From positions 1,702,786 through 1,766,785 of the forward strand of contig NZ_JMEX01000008.1 of NCBI RefSeq assembly GCF_000760735.1: DNA of 64,000 nucleotides. Direction: 5' to 3'. The translations under genes and the position numbers were made by a program. This document shows, piece after piece, positions 23,399-32,372 of this stretch. The stretch is from Rhodococcoides fascians A44A (lineage in GTDB: Bacteria; Actinomycetota; Actinomycetes; Mycobacteriales; Mycobacteriaceae). Within the stretch, counting starts at the first letter, position 1, and each line of letters opens with the position of its first letter. The notes under the pieces are model-generated. The model was not told where the DNA came from. It saw only the letters and a program-made list of their open reading frames with translations, and searched no databases.

Positions 23399-25101
23399 TG
23401 CCGTGGAAGCCGTCGGAGCCTGGGGAGATTCCGACGCTGGGGTACGACGCGATCGACTGGATCACTGCGTACCTCGCGGCGCCTGACCGTCGGGACTACG
23501 AGCCGTTCGTCCCGTACCGCGAGCAGGAAGATTTCATCCTGAAGTGGTACGCCATCGATCCTGGCACCGGATTGTTCTGCTACCGCAGAGGCCTTCTCGG
23601 TCGGCCGCGTGGTTGGGGGAAGTCACCGATCCTCGCAGCGCTCGCCTGTCTCGAAGCGCTGGCGCCGATCTACCCGGATGGGTGGGACGCGGACGGGCAG
23701 CCGGTCGGGAAACCGTGGTCGTACGTGCGGACCCCGAACGTGCACATCGCCGCGGTGTCGGAGGAGCAGACGAAGAACACGTGGGATCCGTTGCTCGAGA
23801 TGCTCCGCGAAGGTCCGGTGCTCGACGAGTATCCGGGTATCGAGCCGCTCGACACGATGGTGAACTTGCCGAAGGGGCAGATCCTTCAGCGCACCGCGTC
23901 GGCTCGGACGATCAAGGGCGCGAAGCCAGTGTTCTCGGTGCTCGACCAGACCGAGGAGTGGGTGCCGTCGAACGGCGGTGTGAAGCTCGCCGGTGTCATG
24001 CGGTCGAACGCTGCGAAGATCGGCGGCCGGACGTTGGAGTCGCCGAACGCGTACACGCCGGGTGAGAACTCGGTCGCCGAATCGTCGGCTGCGTTCGCTG
24101 CGTCGATCCGTGAGGGCCGCGCGAAGGACGAGGGTCTGCTGTACGACCACCGCGAGGCACCACCGGAAACCAGCCTGGAAGAGCGCGAGACGCCCGTTCA
24201 CTTCGACCTCGACGAGGAGGAGTACATCGGACTGCTCGACGGTCTGCGTGTCTCCTACGGTGATTCGTCGGCGCACCCCGACGGCTGCGTGATCCACGAT
24301 CCGCCGTGCGATCCCGGGCACGTCGACCTCGATCCACTCATCGCGACGATCTGGGATCCAGCGCAGGACGTGCAGATGTCCCGGTCGGACTTCCTGAACC
24401 AGATCACACACGCGTCCGACTCGTGGGTCTCACAGCCTGAACTGCTCGCAAGCATGGATCTCGACAAGGTCATCGACGAGGGTGACGTCGTGGTTCTCGG
24501 CTTCGACGGATCGAAGGGCCGCGCGCGCGGCAAGGCCGACGCGACAGCGTTGATCGGGTGCCGCGTCGAGGACGGCCACATGTTCGAGGTCAAGGTGTGG
24601 GAGCAGCCCGATGGCGCCGACGGCAAGAACTGGGCGCCGAATCCTGTCGAGGTCAACGAATATGTGCGTCGCGCGTTCGAGACGTACAAGGTCGTCGGGT
24701 TCTACGCAGATCCCTCCGGTTGGACTGAGCACATCGCTCGATGGGAAGCGAAGTACAGCCGACGTCTCAGGGTGAAGGCGAGCCAAGCAAATCCGATCTC
24801 GGCGTGGCCGCGCGGCAAAACCACCATGGTCGGTGAATACGTCGAGCGGATGCGGCAGGCGATCGCTGACCGCGAGCTCACACACGACGGATCTGCGGCT
24901 CTCACCCGGCACATCCTGAATGCGCGCCGACGCCCGACGCGCACGGGCTACTTGATCCACAAGGCGTACCCGGATTCACCGGACAAGATCGACGCGGCCT
25001 ACGCCGGCGTCATGGCATGGAAGGCCCGGCTCGACGCAGTGGCGCAGGGCATCGGCAAGAAACGTGAAAAGCGAGTTCGCAGAATGGGGGTCATGAACTG
25101 A
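23398..25101 (+). CDS. Terminase large subunit
   Basis: 567 residues, GTG start. The ATPase motor has Walker A G68-RPRGWGKS76 and Walker B VFSVLDQTEEW. The C-terminal RNase H-like nuclease has the first catalytic Asp in VVLGFDGSKGR with further acidic residues (GFYADPSGW; SPDKIDAAYAG). It packages phage DNA into proheads. Downstream portal overlaps by 1 nt. The length and motifs are complete, supporting an inducible prophage. Confidence 0.93.
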   Translation: MPWKPSEPGEIPTLGYDAIDWITAYLAAPDRRDYEPFVPYREQEDFILKWYAIDPGTGLFCYRRGLLGRPRGWGKSPILAALACLEALAPIYPDGWDADGQPVGKPWSYVRTPNVHIAAVSEEQTKNTWDPLLEMLREGPVLDEYPGIEPLDTMVNLPKGQILQRTASARTIKGAKPVFSVLDQTEEWVPSNGGVKLAGVMRSNAAKIGGRTLESPNAYTPGENSVAESSAAFAASIREGRAKDEGLLYDHREAPPETSLEERETPVHFDLDEEEYIGLLDGLRVSYGDSSAHPDGCVIHDPPCDPGHVDLDPLIATIWDPAQDVQMSRSDFLNQITHASDSWVSQPELLASMDLDKVIDEGDVVVLGFDGSKGRARGKADATALIGCRVEDGHMFEVKVWEQPDGADGKNWAPNPVEVNEYVRRAFETYKVVGFYADPSGWTEHIARWEAKYSRRLRVKASQANPISAWPRGKTTMVGEYVERMRQAIADRELTHDGSAALTRHILNARRRPTRTGYLIHKAYPDSPDKIDAAYAGVMAWKARLDAVAQGIGKKREKRVRRMGVMN

Positions 25102-26615
25102 TGCTGCAGATCCCCGGTCTCGACCACACCGACCAGAACACCCTCGACAAACTGCTGAACCAACTCGCCGCGAAGATGCCGCGCAACAAGCTGCGGGCGA
25201 CGTACTACGACAGCAAGTACCTGTTGAAGGATCTCGGCATCTCGACACCGCCGAACCTGCGGAACTTCGAGGCTGTTCTCGGGTGGCCAGCGAAGGCCGT
25301 CGATCAGCTCGCGCGCCGATGCAACCTCGACGACTTCGTGCTGCCCGAGTCCGACGTCGCCGACTTCGGCATTCCCGAACTGTGGGAAGACAACTACCTC
25401 GACATCGAGAGCCACCAGGCGCACACCTCAGCTCTCATCCATTCCGTGGTGTTCATCGCGACGACGCTAGGTGATGTCGCCTCGGGCGAGCCTGAAGTGC
25501 TTGTGACAGCGCGAGACGCGATGACTGGCACAGGCATCTACAGCAAGCGGGCCCGCGCACTGAGTTCCGCCTTGTCGATCGTCGACGTCGACGAGAACAC
25601 GGCCGATCCGAACTACATGATCATGTACCTGCCGGACAAGGTCATCACAATGACCAAGAGTCCGGGTGGAGTGTGGAAAGCCGAGGCGCGTAAGCACAGC
25701 CTGGGGCGAGTTCCGGTTGAGCCGCTGGTCTATCAGCCACGACTCGGGAGGCCGTTTGGGGCGTCGCGGATCTCGCGTGCAGTCATGTCTCACACAGACT
25801 CTGCGCTGCGCACTGTCGTGCGGTCGGAGATCGGCGCGGAGTTCTTCACAGCCCCGCAGCGTTACGCCCTGAACATTCCGCAGGAAGCTTTCGGCACGAA
25901 CGGCTGGGCAGCCCTGATCGGGCGCATGCTCGCACTGGATCCACCGGACGAGGACGAAGGCGCGGACGCGAACTTCAAGCCTGAGGTCGGCCAGTTCCCG
26001 CAGATCAGCATGCAGCCCCACTCGGAGCAACTACGGATGTGGGCAACACTGTTCGCGGGGGAGACCAGCATTCCGATCGGATCTCTCGGTGTTATTCAGG
26101 ACAACCCGTCGAGCGCCGATGCGATGGACGCGGCAACGAAGGACATCGTTCTCGAAGCGGAGTTCGCCGACAACGTGTTCGGCGTCGGGTGGGCGCGCGC
26201 GATGCGCACCGCGGTGCAGCTGCGCGACGGACTCGACGAAGTGCCTGCGGAGTTGCGCAGACTGCGTGCGAAGTGGCGTGACCCGAACACGCCGTCGAAG
26301 TCTCAGGCCGCCGATGCGATGTCGAAGCAGATCGCAGCGATGCCGTGGATCGGTGAGACCGAGGTCGCGCTCGAGTCCCTCGGATACGACCGCACCACGA
26401 TCGAACGACTGCTCGCTGAGAAGCGACGCAATAAGGTGTCGGGTCTCCTCGACCGGCTGCCGTCTGCGGCCGATGCTGCACGGACGAACGTCGAGGTGGC
26501 CGACCTGGCGGCGCAAGGCAGGCCAGCAACACCACCGACTGACACCGCGCCGACGACTTTCCGATCCGGCACCGGTGACGGTGTGGCCCCGACGTTCCGA
26601 GCGGGCAATCGTTGA
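25101..26615 (+). CDS. Portal protein (SPP1 gp6-like)
   Basis: 504 residues forming the dodecameric DNA gate at the capsid vertex. Diagnostic segments: a beta-rich core ending LGRPFGASRISRAV (the G-x-P-x-G-x-S-R portal signature), then a helical region (MDAATKDIVLEAEFADNVFGVGWARAMRTAV) and a low-complexity C-terminus. It lies between terminase and the minor head gene, the invariant order. TGATG overlap upstream; the stop overlaps the next TTG. Confidence 0.9.
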   Translation: MLQIPGLDHTDQNTLDKLLNQLAAKMPRNKLRATYYDSKYLLKDLGISTPPNLRNFEAVLGWPAKAVDQLARRCNLDDFVLPESDVADFGIPELWEDNYLDIESHQAHTSALIHSVVFIATTLGDVASGEPEVLVTARDAMTGTGIYSKRARALSSALSIVDVDENTADPNYMIMYLPDKVITMTKSPGGVWKAEARKHSLGRVPVEPLVYQPRLGRPFGASRISRAVMSHTDSALRTVVRSEIGAEFFTAPQRYALNIPQEAFGTNGWAALIGRMLALDPPDEDEGADANFKPEVGQFPQISMQPHSEQLRMWATLFAGETSIPIGSLGVIQDNPSSADAMDAATKDIVLEAEFADNVFGVGWARAMRTAVQLRDGLDEVPAELRRLRAKWRDPNTPSKSQAADAMSKQIAAMPWIGETEVALESLGYDRTTIERLLAEKRRNKVSGLLDRLPSAADAARTNVEVADLAAQGRPATPPTDTAPTTFRSGTGDGVAPTFRAGNR

Positions 26616-27409
26616 CGTTGCTCGACGATTCCCGCGCGCTGCAGTTGGGGCTCGGTGAACTGACGACGCTGACGGTCAACGATCTCGCGCTCGTATGGCG
26701 ATCGCTGTACGACGCGGGAGGCGACCCGATTGAACTGCGAGACGCACTTCTGCAGGCGGTACCGGACATTCTGATCCCGTACGAGACGGCGGCCGGTGAA
26801 CTCACAGCATCGTGGTACGAGGATCTCGCACCACGATCACGGTTCATCGCCAAGCCTGCCGAAGTGTCCGCGACCGAAGCCGTTGCAGCGTCGACGAGAT
26901 GGGCTCTCAGTCCACTGTTCACGCCAGGCAACGACACGTCACCGCTGTCACTGCTGTCCGGTATGGCGAAGCGTCGAGTGTTCAACGCGTCTCGGCAGAC
27001 GGTCCTGGACAACGCGGCGCGCGAGGGCGATGTGCAGTACGCCCGCTACGCCTCGAAGACGGCATGCGAGTTCTGTCGACTGCTTGCCACGCGCGGCGCT
27101 GTGTACGGGTCCAAGGAGGCAGCCACCCGGGTTGCTGGGCGCGGCAAGGATGTCTCGACGAACATGCGCGCCGACGGCCGAAGGAAGCGCGGCGGCCAAG
27201 CTGGTGGTGTACGGGTACGCGGCAATCAGAAGTCGGGAGATCGATTCCACGACAACTGCAAATGCATCGCCGTCGCCGTCCGACCCGGCACCAACTACGA
27301 ACCACCGTCCTACGTCCAGCAGTGGGACGAGGAGTACATCGAAGCATCCCGCGGCGGCGGAGGCACGAAGGCCATCCTCGCCCGGATGCGCGCTGCCGAA
27401 CAGCAGTAG
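26612..27409 (+). CDS. Minor head protein (MuF/SPP1 gp7-like)
   Basis: 265 residues. The start appears to be TTG 26612, overlapping the portal stop; there is no ATG/GTG nearby. The C-terminal half has ACEFCRLLATRGAVY...DRFHDNCKCIAV, the Cys/His pattern of MuF-type capsid-morphogenesis proteins that accompany the portal. The tail is Gly-rich and basic. In some phages this domain carries toxins; none is evident here. Confidence 0.85.
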   Translation: MTLLDDSRALQLGLGELTTLTVNDLALVWRSLYDAGGDPIELRDALLQAVPDILIPYETAAGELTASWYEDLAPRSRFIAKPAEVSATEAVAASTRWALSPLFTPGNDTSPLSLLSGMAKRRVFNASRQTVLDNAAREGDVQYARYASKTACEFCRLLATRGAVYGSKEAATRVAGRGKDVSTNMRADGRRKRGGQAGGVRVRGNQKSGDRFHDNCKCIAVAVRPGTNYEPPSYVQQWDEEYIEASRGGGGTKAILARMRAAEQQ

Positions 27410-27485
27410 CCACATTCTTCCCCGGCTCCCGGGGTTACCTCTGTCGCGACGGCAGGGGTCCATTATCCACCGCGATGGAGGAACC

Positions 27486-28040
27486 ATGTCCGACACCGAC
27501 AGCAGCGCAACCACGTCGACAGACGCCGGCACCACCGACACGACGTCGACCGACGCGTCCAGTCAGAACACCGACACCACCACCCAGACCACACCGAACG
27601 AGCAGCAACTCGGCGACGGCGGGAAGAAGGCACTGGACGCAGAACGCAAGGCGCGCAACGCTGCCGAGAAGGCGCTGAAGACGGCCAACGCCGAACTCCA
27701 GAACCTCAAGAACGCAACGCTGTCGGACGTCGATCGAGCGAAAGCGGAAGCGAAGCAGGCCCGCGAGGACGCCGACAAGGCAATCGCAGAATCGCTGCGC
27801 TACCGCATCGCCAGCAAGCATGGCATCTCGGACGAAGACGCCGAACTGTTCCTCACCGCGACGGACGAGGACACCCTCACCAAGCAAGCCGAACGGCTCG
27901 CAGGACGAGTGCAGGCGGAGCAGCGCCAGCAGACCCGAGACGCCCTCACCATCCCCGGCGAAGGCACGGGAAGCGGTGCAACACCGCTCAACTCGAACGC
28001 ACTCGAAGACGCCCTGAAAGCGAAGCTCGGCATTCAGTGA
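27486..28040 (+). CDS. Capsid scaffolding protein
   Basis: 184 residues from ATG 27486 after GATGGAGG. A Ser/Thr/Asp-rich N-terminus, a long helical coiled-coil centre (KKALDAERKARNAAEKALKT.. ADVDRAKAEAKQAREDADKA-like) and a short C-terminal helix (EDALKAKLGIQ) that would bind the capsid protein. No protease gene is seen nearby, so this scaffold probably exits or is degraded by another route. Lies directly before the capsid gene. Confidence 0.88.
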   Translation: MSDTDSSATTSTDAGTTDTTSTDASSQNTDTTTQTTPNEQQLGDGGKKALDAERKARNAAEKALKTANAELQNLKNATLSDVDRAKAEAKQAREDADKAIAESLRYRIASKHGISDEDAELFLTATDEDTLTKQAERLAGRVQAEQRQQTRDALTIPGEGTGSGATPLNSNALEDALKAKLGIQ

Positions 28041-28066
28041 CAGACCACAACCGAAAGTAGGAAACG

Positions 28067-29005
28067 ATGGCACAGACCAGTGCTACCAAGACCACCGATT
28101 TTGCCGGGTTCATCAAGCCCGACCAGGCGCAGCCGTACTTCGAGCTCGCCCGCAAGACCAGCTCCGTCATGCAGCTTGCACGCCAGGTCCCGCTCGGTGC
28201 CAACGGTGTCGAGATTCCGGTAGCGACAACCAAGGCAACCGCATCGTGGGTGGCAGAGGGCGGCCAGAAGCCGACCACCAGCTCTGCCATCGCATTCAAG
28301 ACGATGCAGCCGAAGAAGCTCGCCGCCATTTCCGTCGTATCGGCAGAGACCGTGCGCGCCAATCCCGGCAACTACATGGAGCTGTTGCGCGCTGACATCG
28401 CCGAAGCGTTCGCGGTCGCATTCGACACTGCCGCGCTGCACGGAACCAACAGCCCGTTCGGCGCCGGACAGAACATCGACGCGACCACGAAGTCTGTTGA
28501 GCTCGGCACTACCTCGAAGGCCAATGGCGGCGTCTACGGCGACATCGTTGCAGGTCTGAAGCTCCTCGCCACCGACAAGAAGAAGCTCACAGGTTTCGCG
28601 TTCGACCGCGTCGTCGAGCCCACGTTCCTCAGCGCCGTCGACAACAACGGCCGTCCGCTCTTCGTGGACACACCCCTGACTGAGACCGCACCGATCAACG
28701 CGCCGACCGCCGGCCGACTGATTGGCCGCCAAGCATTCATCGGCGACAACCTCTCTACCCCCATCGTCACTGGCACCCCGAACACCGGCGGAGTTGTCGG
28801 CTACGGCGGCGACTGGAGCCAGGTTGTCTACGGCGTAACGAGCGGCATCAGCTACCGCGTCTCCACCGAAGCGACAGTCACCATCAATGGAGCGCTGACC
28901 TCCCTCTGGGAGAACAACCTCGTTGCCATCTTGGCGGAGGCCGAGTACGGCCTCCTGGTCAACGACGCCGCGGCCTTCGTCAAGTACACCGACAACACCG
29001 CGTAG
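28067..29005 (+). CDS. Major capsid protein (HK97 fold)
   Basis: 312 residues. The N-arm, E-loop (VPLGANGVEIPV...ASWVAEGGQKPTT) and spine helix/P-domain (ISVVSAETVRANPGNYMELLRADIAEAFAVAFDTAALHG) match the HK97-like capsid family of actinophages. The C-terminal A-domain contains VVYGVTSGISYRVS. Preceded by a GAAAG ribosome site. The most strongly expressed late gene is expected here. Confidence 0.92.
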   Translation: MAQTSATKTTDFAGFIKPDQAQPYFELARKTSSVMQLARQVPLGANGVEIPVATTKATASWVAEGGQKPTTSSAIAFKTMQPKKLAAISVVSAETVRANPGNYMELLRADIAEAFAVAFDTAALHGTNSPFGAGQNIDATTKSVELGTTSKANGGVYGDIVAGLKLLATDKKKLTGFAFDRVVEPTFLSAVDNNGRPLFVDTPLTETAPINAPTAGRLIGRQAFIGDNLSTPIVTGTPNTGGVVGYGGDWSQVVYGVTSGISYRVSTEATVTINGALTSLWENNLVAILAEAEYGLLVNDAAAFVKYTDNTA

Positions 29006-29018
29006 CAGGAGGCTCGCC

Positions 29019-29198
29019 ATGGCACGACTGACGCACCCCGACCTCGGGACGATCATCGAATGCGATGGTGCGGTCGAGGCCCTGTTCCGCGCGCAGGGAT
29101 GGGCCGACTCGTCCGACGCTCCGGTGTCCGACGAGTCTCCCGCCCCGCGTAAGCGCACCCGGACCCGCAAGACGACCACCGCCCCGAACGAGGACTGA
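29019..29198 (+). CDS. Small head-associated protein (paralogue of 30635 protein)
   Basis: 59 residues: MARLTHPDLGTIIECDG then a helix EALFRAQGW and an Arg/Lys/Thr tail. The first 30 residues resemble the N-terminus of the protein at 30635 (MALIQHPEVERIVFDA... WVDAGWKS), and both end in an RTRK tail. A preceding AGGAGG supports the start. Similar short proteins follow actinophage capsid genes; perhaps a decoration or connector peptide. Confidence 0.75.
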   Translation: MARLTHPDLGTIIECDGAVEALFRAQGWADSSDAPVSDESPAPRKRTRTRKTTTAPNED

Positions 29199-29201
29199 TA
29201 C

Positions 29202-29621
29202 ATGTCCGGGCCGGTGGAACTCACCGCGACCGAGGTGCAACTGTTCGCACCAGGCATAAGCGACGAGCTCGCCGAGATCATGATCGTCGATGCGATAGCG
29301 ATGGCCGCGATCACCGCGCCCTGTATCAAAGCTGCCGATTTCCCGCACACCGAAGCCGCGAAAGCCATCATCAGGGGAGCGATTCTCCGATGGCACGAAT
29401 CCGGTTCCGGCGCCGCGGTATCGGAGTCCGTCGGCGCGGGACCATACAGCAAGTCGGTCACCTACGACACACGCCAAACGCGCAAGTCCATGTTCTGGCC
29501 GTCGGAGCTGACCGAGCTGCGGAAGCTGTGCGGCAAGAAGACCCGCGCCGCGTACAGCATCGATCTCGCACCGACCGCCGTGGTGATCCCTCTCGGCATC
29601 GTCACCGAGGACACGCTGTGA
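29202..29621 (+). CDS. Head-tail adaptor (connector) protein
   Basis: 139 residues. An N-terminal helix bundle (DELAEIMIVDAIAMAAITAP.. AAKAIIRGAILRWHESG) is followed by SESVGAGPYSKSVTYDT and a short C-terminal strand region. This matches gp6/gp15-type head-completion proteins that dock under the portal. The order capsid, small protein, adaptor, stopper, neck, terminator is standard. The stop overlaps the next GTG. Confidence 0.78.
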   Translation: MSGPVELTATEVQLFAPGISDELAEIMIVDAIAMAAITAPCIKAADFPHTEAAKAIIRGAILRWHESGSGAAVSESVGAGPYSKSVTYDTRQTRKSMFWPSELTELRKLCGKKTRAAYSIDLAPTAVVIPLGIVTEDTL

Positions 29622-29971
29622 ACGTCTCGATCGACATCCCACTGCTGTTCACGGTGCAGGTCGAGAAAGCGGTCGACGGGCCGCGGAACGAGCACAACAA
29701 CGTCACGCGCACCTATGCGCCACCGATCGACGCGCCTGTTTACGGATGGTCCGCGCCGGCGTCGAGCGAATCGACAGCGGCAGGCCAAACGAACCGCGTG
29801 GTGCACGATCTCGAACTGCTCGTGCCGGAGTCGTTCACCGCGACCGCGCACGACCGCGTCACAGTCGACGGGCGCAAGTACGAGATGCAGGGCGATCCCG
29901 CCGACTTCAATCACGGACCGTTCGGATTCCGACCCGGTCTCGTGGCGAACCTGAAGAGGGTGAGTGCCTGA
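29618..29971 (+). CDS. Head closure (stopper) protein
   Basis: 117 residues, GTG start overlapping the adaptor stop. The sequence is beta-rich, with HDLELLVPESFTATAHDRVTVDGRKYEMQGDPADFNHGPFGF typical of gp16-like stopper proteins (a beta-barrel with the GxxYExxGDP.D segment). Closes the portal channel after packaging. Confidence 0.75.
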   Translation: MNVSIDIPLLFTVQVEKAVDGPRNEHNNVTRTYAPPIDAPVYGWSAPASSESTAAGQTNRVVHDLELLVPESFTATAHDRVTVDGRKYEMQGDPADFNHGPFGFRPGLVANLKRVSA

Positions 29972-30228
29972 TGGGTCGCATCGTCTACAAGATGGCCGGC
30001 TACCGCGCGACGCGGAAAGCCCCGAAGGTGACCGACGCCATGAAGCACCTCACCGACGACATCGCCAAGGACTGCAACGCATCCGCCGACGTCGACGACG
30101 GCTACGTCTCCCGCGTTTCTCAGGGCCGCACCCGCGCACGCGCGACGGTCATCACGACCAACGCCAAGGCAATCCGCGACAACGCCGGTAACAACACGAT
30201 CATCAAGCAAGCGAACAAGACTCGATGA
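29971..30228 (+). CDS. Neck/tail-completion protein (gp10-like)
   Basis: 85 residues; ATG 29971 overlaps the previous TGA. Contains a helix DAMKHLTDDIAKDCNASA and a DGYVSRVSQGRTRARATVITTNAKA strand region typical of HK97 gp10-type proteins. Stop overlaps the next gene (GATGA). Confidence 0.65.
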   Translation: MGRIVYKMAGYRATRKAPKVTDAMKHLTDDIAKDCNASADVDDGYVSRVSQGRTRARATVITTNAKAIRDNAGNNTIIKQANKTR

Positions 30229-30635
30229 CCGAACTCGTCGTCGCGCCTGACGCGGAGGCAGCGATTGTCTCCCACCTGAATGCGCAACTGGCAGCACGAA
30301 ACGATGCCGCGACGGCATCGACAGTTATTCAAGACCCGCGACCGACACGCTTCGTACGAACGCAGCGTGTCGGCGGACCCAGACGCAACCTCATCACGGA
30401 TTCCCCTGTGCTGCTGTTCGAATGCTGGGATCTCGACACCGTCGCGGCATCGGAGTTGGGCCGTCTCGTGGAAGCCATCGTGCTCGCCACCGACGGGACA
30501 TGGATCGGGACGAAACCTGTGTGGGTCGACGACGTCGGCGACAGCAGCGGAGTCGTGCACTTCCCGGATCCCGACACCGGCCTACCCCGATACCAATTCA
30601 CCCTCCAACTCTTCACCGTCTGCGAGGCACAGTAA
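30225..30635 (+). CDS. Tail terminator protein
   Basis: 136 residues. An alpha-beta fold with AEAAIVSHLNAQLAARND helix, then PVLLFECWD and YQFTLQLFTV strands, as in lambda gpU-like terminators, which cap the tail tube and join it to the head. Location just before the tail tube gene supports this. Confidence 0.75.
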   Translation: MTELVVAPDAEAAIVSHLNAQLAARNDAATASTVIQDPRPTRFVRTQRVGGPRRNLITDSPVLLFECWDLDTVAASELGRLVEAIVLATDGTWIGTKPVWVDDVGDSSGVVHFPDPDTGLPRYQFTLQLFTVCEAQ

Positions 30636-30871
30636 TGGCCCTGATTCAGCACCCCGAAGTCGAGCGCATCGTGTTCGACGCACCCGCCGAGAAGGTCTCC
30701 GAGTGGGTCGACGCCGGATGGAAGTCACTGTCCGGCGAACCCGCTCCCGAGACGTCCACACAACCAGCCGACCCCGCGCCCGCTGATACCGCGTCGCCGG
30801 TCGACCCACCCCAACCCATCGAACCCCTCGGTTCGGACAAGCCCACCGCACGCACCCGAAAGGCGGACTGA
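30635..30871 (+). CDS. Small Pro/Asp-rich protein (paralogue of 29019 protein)
   Basis: 78 residues; ATG overlaps the previous TAA. The first about 30 residues resemble the 29019 protein (MA..-HP-...-GW), followed by a disordered Pro/Ala/Glu stretch and an ARTRKAD end. Positioned directly before the tail tube gene. Its duplication around the head and tail modules suggests a shared docking peptide. Confidence 0.7.
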   Translation: MALIQHPEVERIVFDAPAEKVSEWVDAGWKSLSGEPAPETSTQPADPAPADTASPVDPPQPIEPLGSDKPTARTRKAD

Positions 30872-30873
30872 CC

Positions 30874-31458
30874 ATGGCCGGAAACTCTGTAGCAACGATC
30901 GGATCCGGTAAGCCGAAGGCAACCGGAGGCATCCTCGTCGCACCCACCGGATCGGTCCTCCCGGTCGACACCGCAGCAACGTTTGCAGCAGCGTTCGTCA
31001 AGCTCGGTTACGTCGGCGAAGACGGTGTCCAGCCCGGCGGCGAACGCTCGAACGAGGAGAAGCGCGACTGGGCGGGCGACGTCATCGCCAACCTCCAGTC
31101 CGGGCACTCGAGCAAGTTCTCCTTCACCCTGCTCGCCGTCTACGACCCGGATGTCCTTCGCCAGGTGTTCGGCCCCAACAACGTCACGGTCACCCCCGCA
31201 ACGTCGACCGCTGGCACGAAGATCGTCGTCACTGAGGACGGCAGCGACTTGCCGTTCAACTCGTGGGGCTTCGACATGGTCACCGGCGCGAAGAAGCAGC
31301 GCCTCGTCGTTCCCAACGGGCAGCTCACTGCCGTCGAGGAACTGCCGTTCGTAGCGTCCGACCTCCAAGGCTTCACTGTGACGCTGGATTGCTACAAGGA
31401 TGCGGCAGGCATCAAGGTCTACCGCTACTACGACGACGGCAAGTTCACCACCGTCTAG
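30874..31458 (+). CDS. Major tail tube protein
   Basis: 194 residues. A beta-sandwich with the actinophage tube signature KPKATGGILVAPTGSVLP... FVKLGYVGEDGV, then SKFSFTLLAVYDPDVLRQVFG. The C-terminus reads YRYYDDGKF. Assembles into the flexible tail tube. Follows the small protein by 2 nt; the chaperone pair comes next, as in all long-tailed siphophages. Confidence 0.88.
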   Translation: MAGNSVATIGSGKPKATGGILVAPTGSVLPVDTAATFAAAFVKLGYVGEDGVQPGGERSNEEKRDWAGDVIANLQSGHSSKFSFTLLAVYDPDVLRQVFGPNNVTVTPATSTAGTKIVVTEDGSDLPFNSWGFDMVTGAKKQRLVVPNGQLTAVEELPFVASDLQGFTVTLDCYKDAAGIKVYRYYDDGKFTTV

Positions 31459-31550
31459 TCACGATCCCCGGTGGGGTGGGTTTCCGGCAGACCCCCACCT
31501 CACCGGGCTCCACGAATGTCTGCCGAACACCCCCACCGGAAGAGGCCCCA

Positions 31551-31964
31551 ATGTCTGCCAGCTCCCCCCGTAAGAAGGCCACCCCGAGCACCCCTCCGGA
31601 AGCTCTCGGAGATTTCGAGTTCACGACCGAGGACGGAACGAAGATTGTTCTTCCACCGTTCAAGTCGGTCAAGCCTGGAGTGATGCGCAAGATCCGCAAG
31701 CTCGATCAGGCCGACCAATTCTTCACCATCCTCGAGACCGTCCTGGACAACCGTCGCCAGGCCGAGATGGACAGCAAACGATCCGAGCTCGTCGCAGCCC
31801 GCGAGGCAGCCGGCGAGAAAGATGTCGAGATCAGCGATCGGGACGTCGAGAAGGAACTGGACGACGATCCGACTCTGGACATCGTCGATGACATGGAAAC
31901 CGAGGAGTTTCAAGACTTCCAGCGCGGGTGGTTCAAGCATTCGGGCATCGATCTGGGGGAATGA
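31551..31964 (+). CDS. Tail assembly chaperone (G-like)
   Basis: 137 residues with Lys/Pro-rich N-terminus, a compact domain (DFEFTTEDGTKIVLPPFKSV) and a long acidic helical part. Followed by an overlapping frame (31961-32341) in the -1 phase. Chaperones G and GT of siphophages are made by programmed -1 frameshifting; a G-run immediately before the stop (CTG GGG GAA TGA) is the candidate slip site, giving the fusion ...DLG-GMNALLEF. Binds the tape measure during tail assembly. Confidence 0.82.
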   Translation: MSASSPRKKATPSTPPEALGDFEFTTEDGTKIVLPPFKSVKPGVMRKIRKLDQADQFFTILETVLDNRRQAEMDSKRSELVAAREAAGEKDVEISDRDVEKELDDDPTLDIVDDMETEEFQDFQRGWFKHSGIDLGE

Positions 31965-32341
31965 ACGCCCTTCTCGAATTCCTCGATTCGGAGGAGTACG
32001 GGGAGGCTGCCTATTACGAGTTGCTCCGGTTCGACAAGCGCCCGGAGCAACTCGGCACAGATGCACTGCCGTGGGTCGCGGCGAAGATCATTCTCAAGTT
32101 CGCGCCTGACGATTCACCGTTGAAGACGCTCGTCAATCCTGATGTCGTGTGGGATCTGCACGCGCAACTGTTGGCCGAAACTGTCGACACACTGCGCTGG
32201 CTGCGGTGGGCGAAAACGACAGCAGCGCAGCATCATCGGGATCAACCCGAACCAATCCCGCGACCAGGAGTCGAAGCCAAGGAAGTCATCGGCGAAGCCA
32301 TGGAAATGGAAGAGCTGGACGCGTTGCTCGGCTGGAACTGA
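31961..32341 (+). CDS. Tail assembly chaperone, frameshift extension (T-like)
   Basis: 126 residues if started at ATG 31961 (MNALLEFLDSEEYGEAAYYE), overlapping the upstream stop by ATGA; the frame is open upstream to about 31928, allowing a -1 fusion. The helical domain with WVAAKIILKFAPDDSPL and RWLRWAKTTAAQHH is characteristic of mycobacteriophage gp25-like chaperones. It may be made independently or only as a fusion. Confidence 0.8.
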   Translation: MNALLEFLDSEEYGEAAYYELLRFDKRPEQLGTDALPWVAAKIILKFAPDDSPLKTLVNPDVVWDLHAQLLAETVDTLRWLRWAKTTAAQHHRDQPEPIPRPGVEAKEVIGEAMEMEELDALLGWN

Positions 32342-32372
32342 CAACTCAACAGCGACCCACCGGAGGTGAAGA

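Noticed and set aside
26612..27409. Toxin fused to the MuF protein
   Set aside because: No extra C-terminal domain beyond the normal MuF length.
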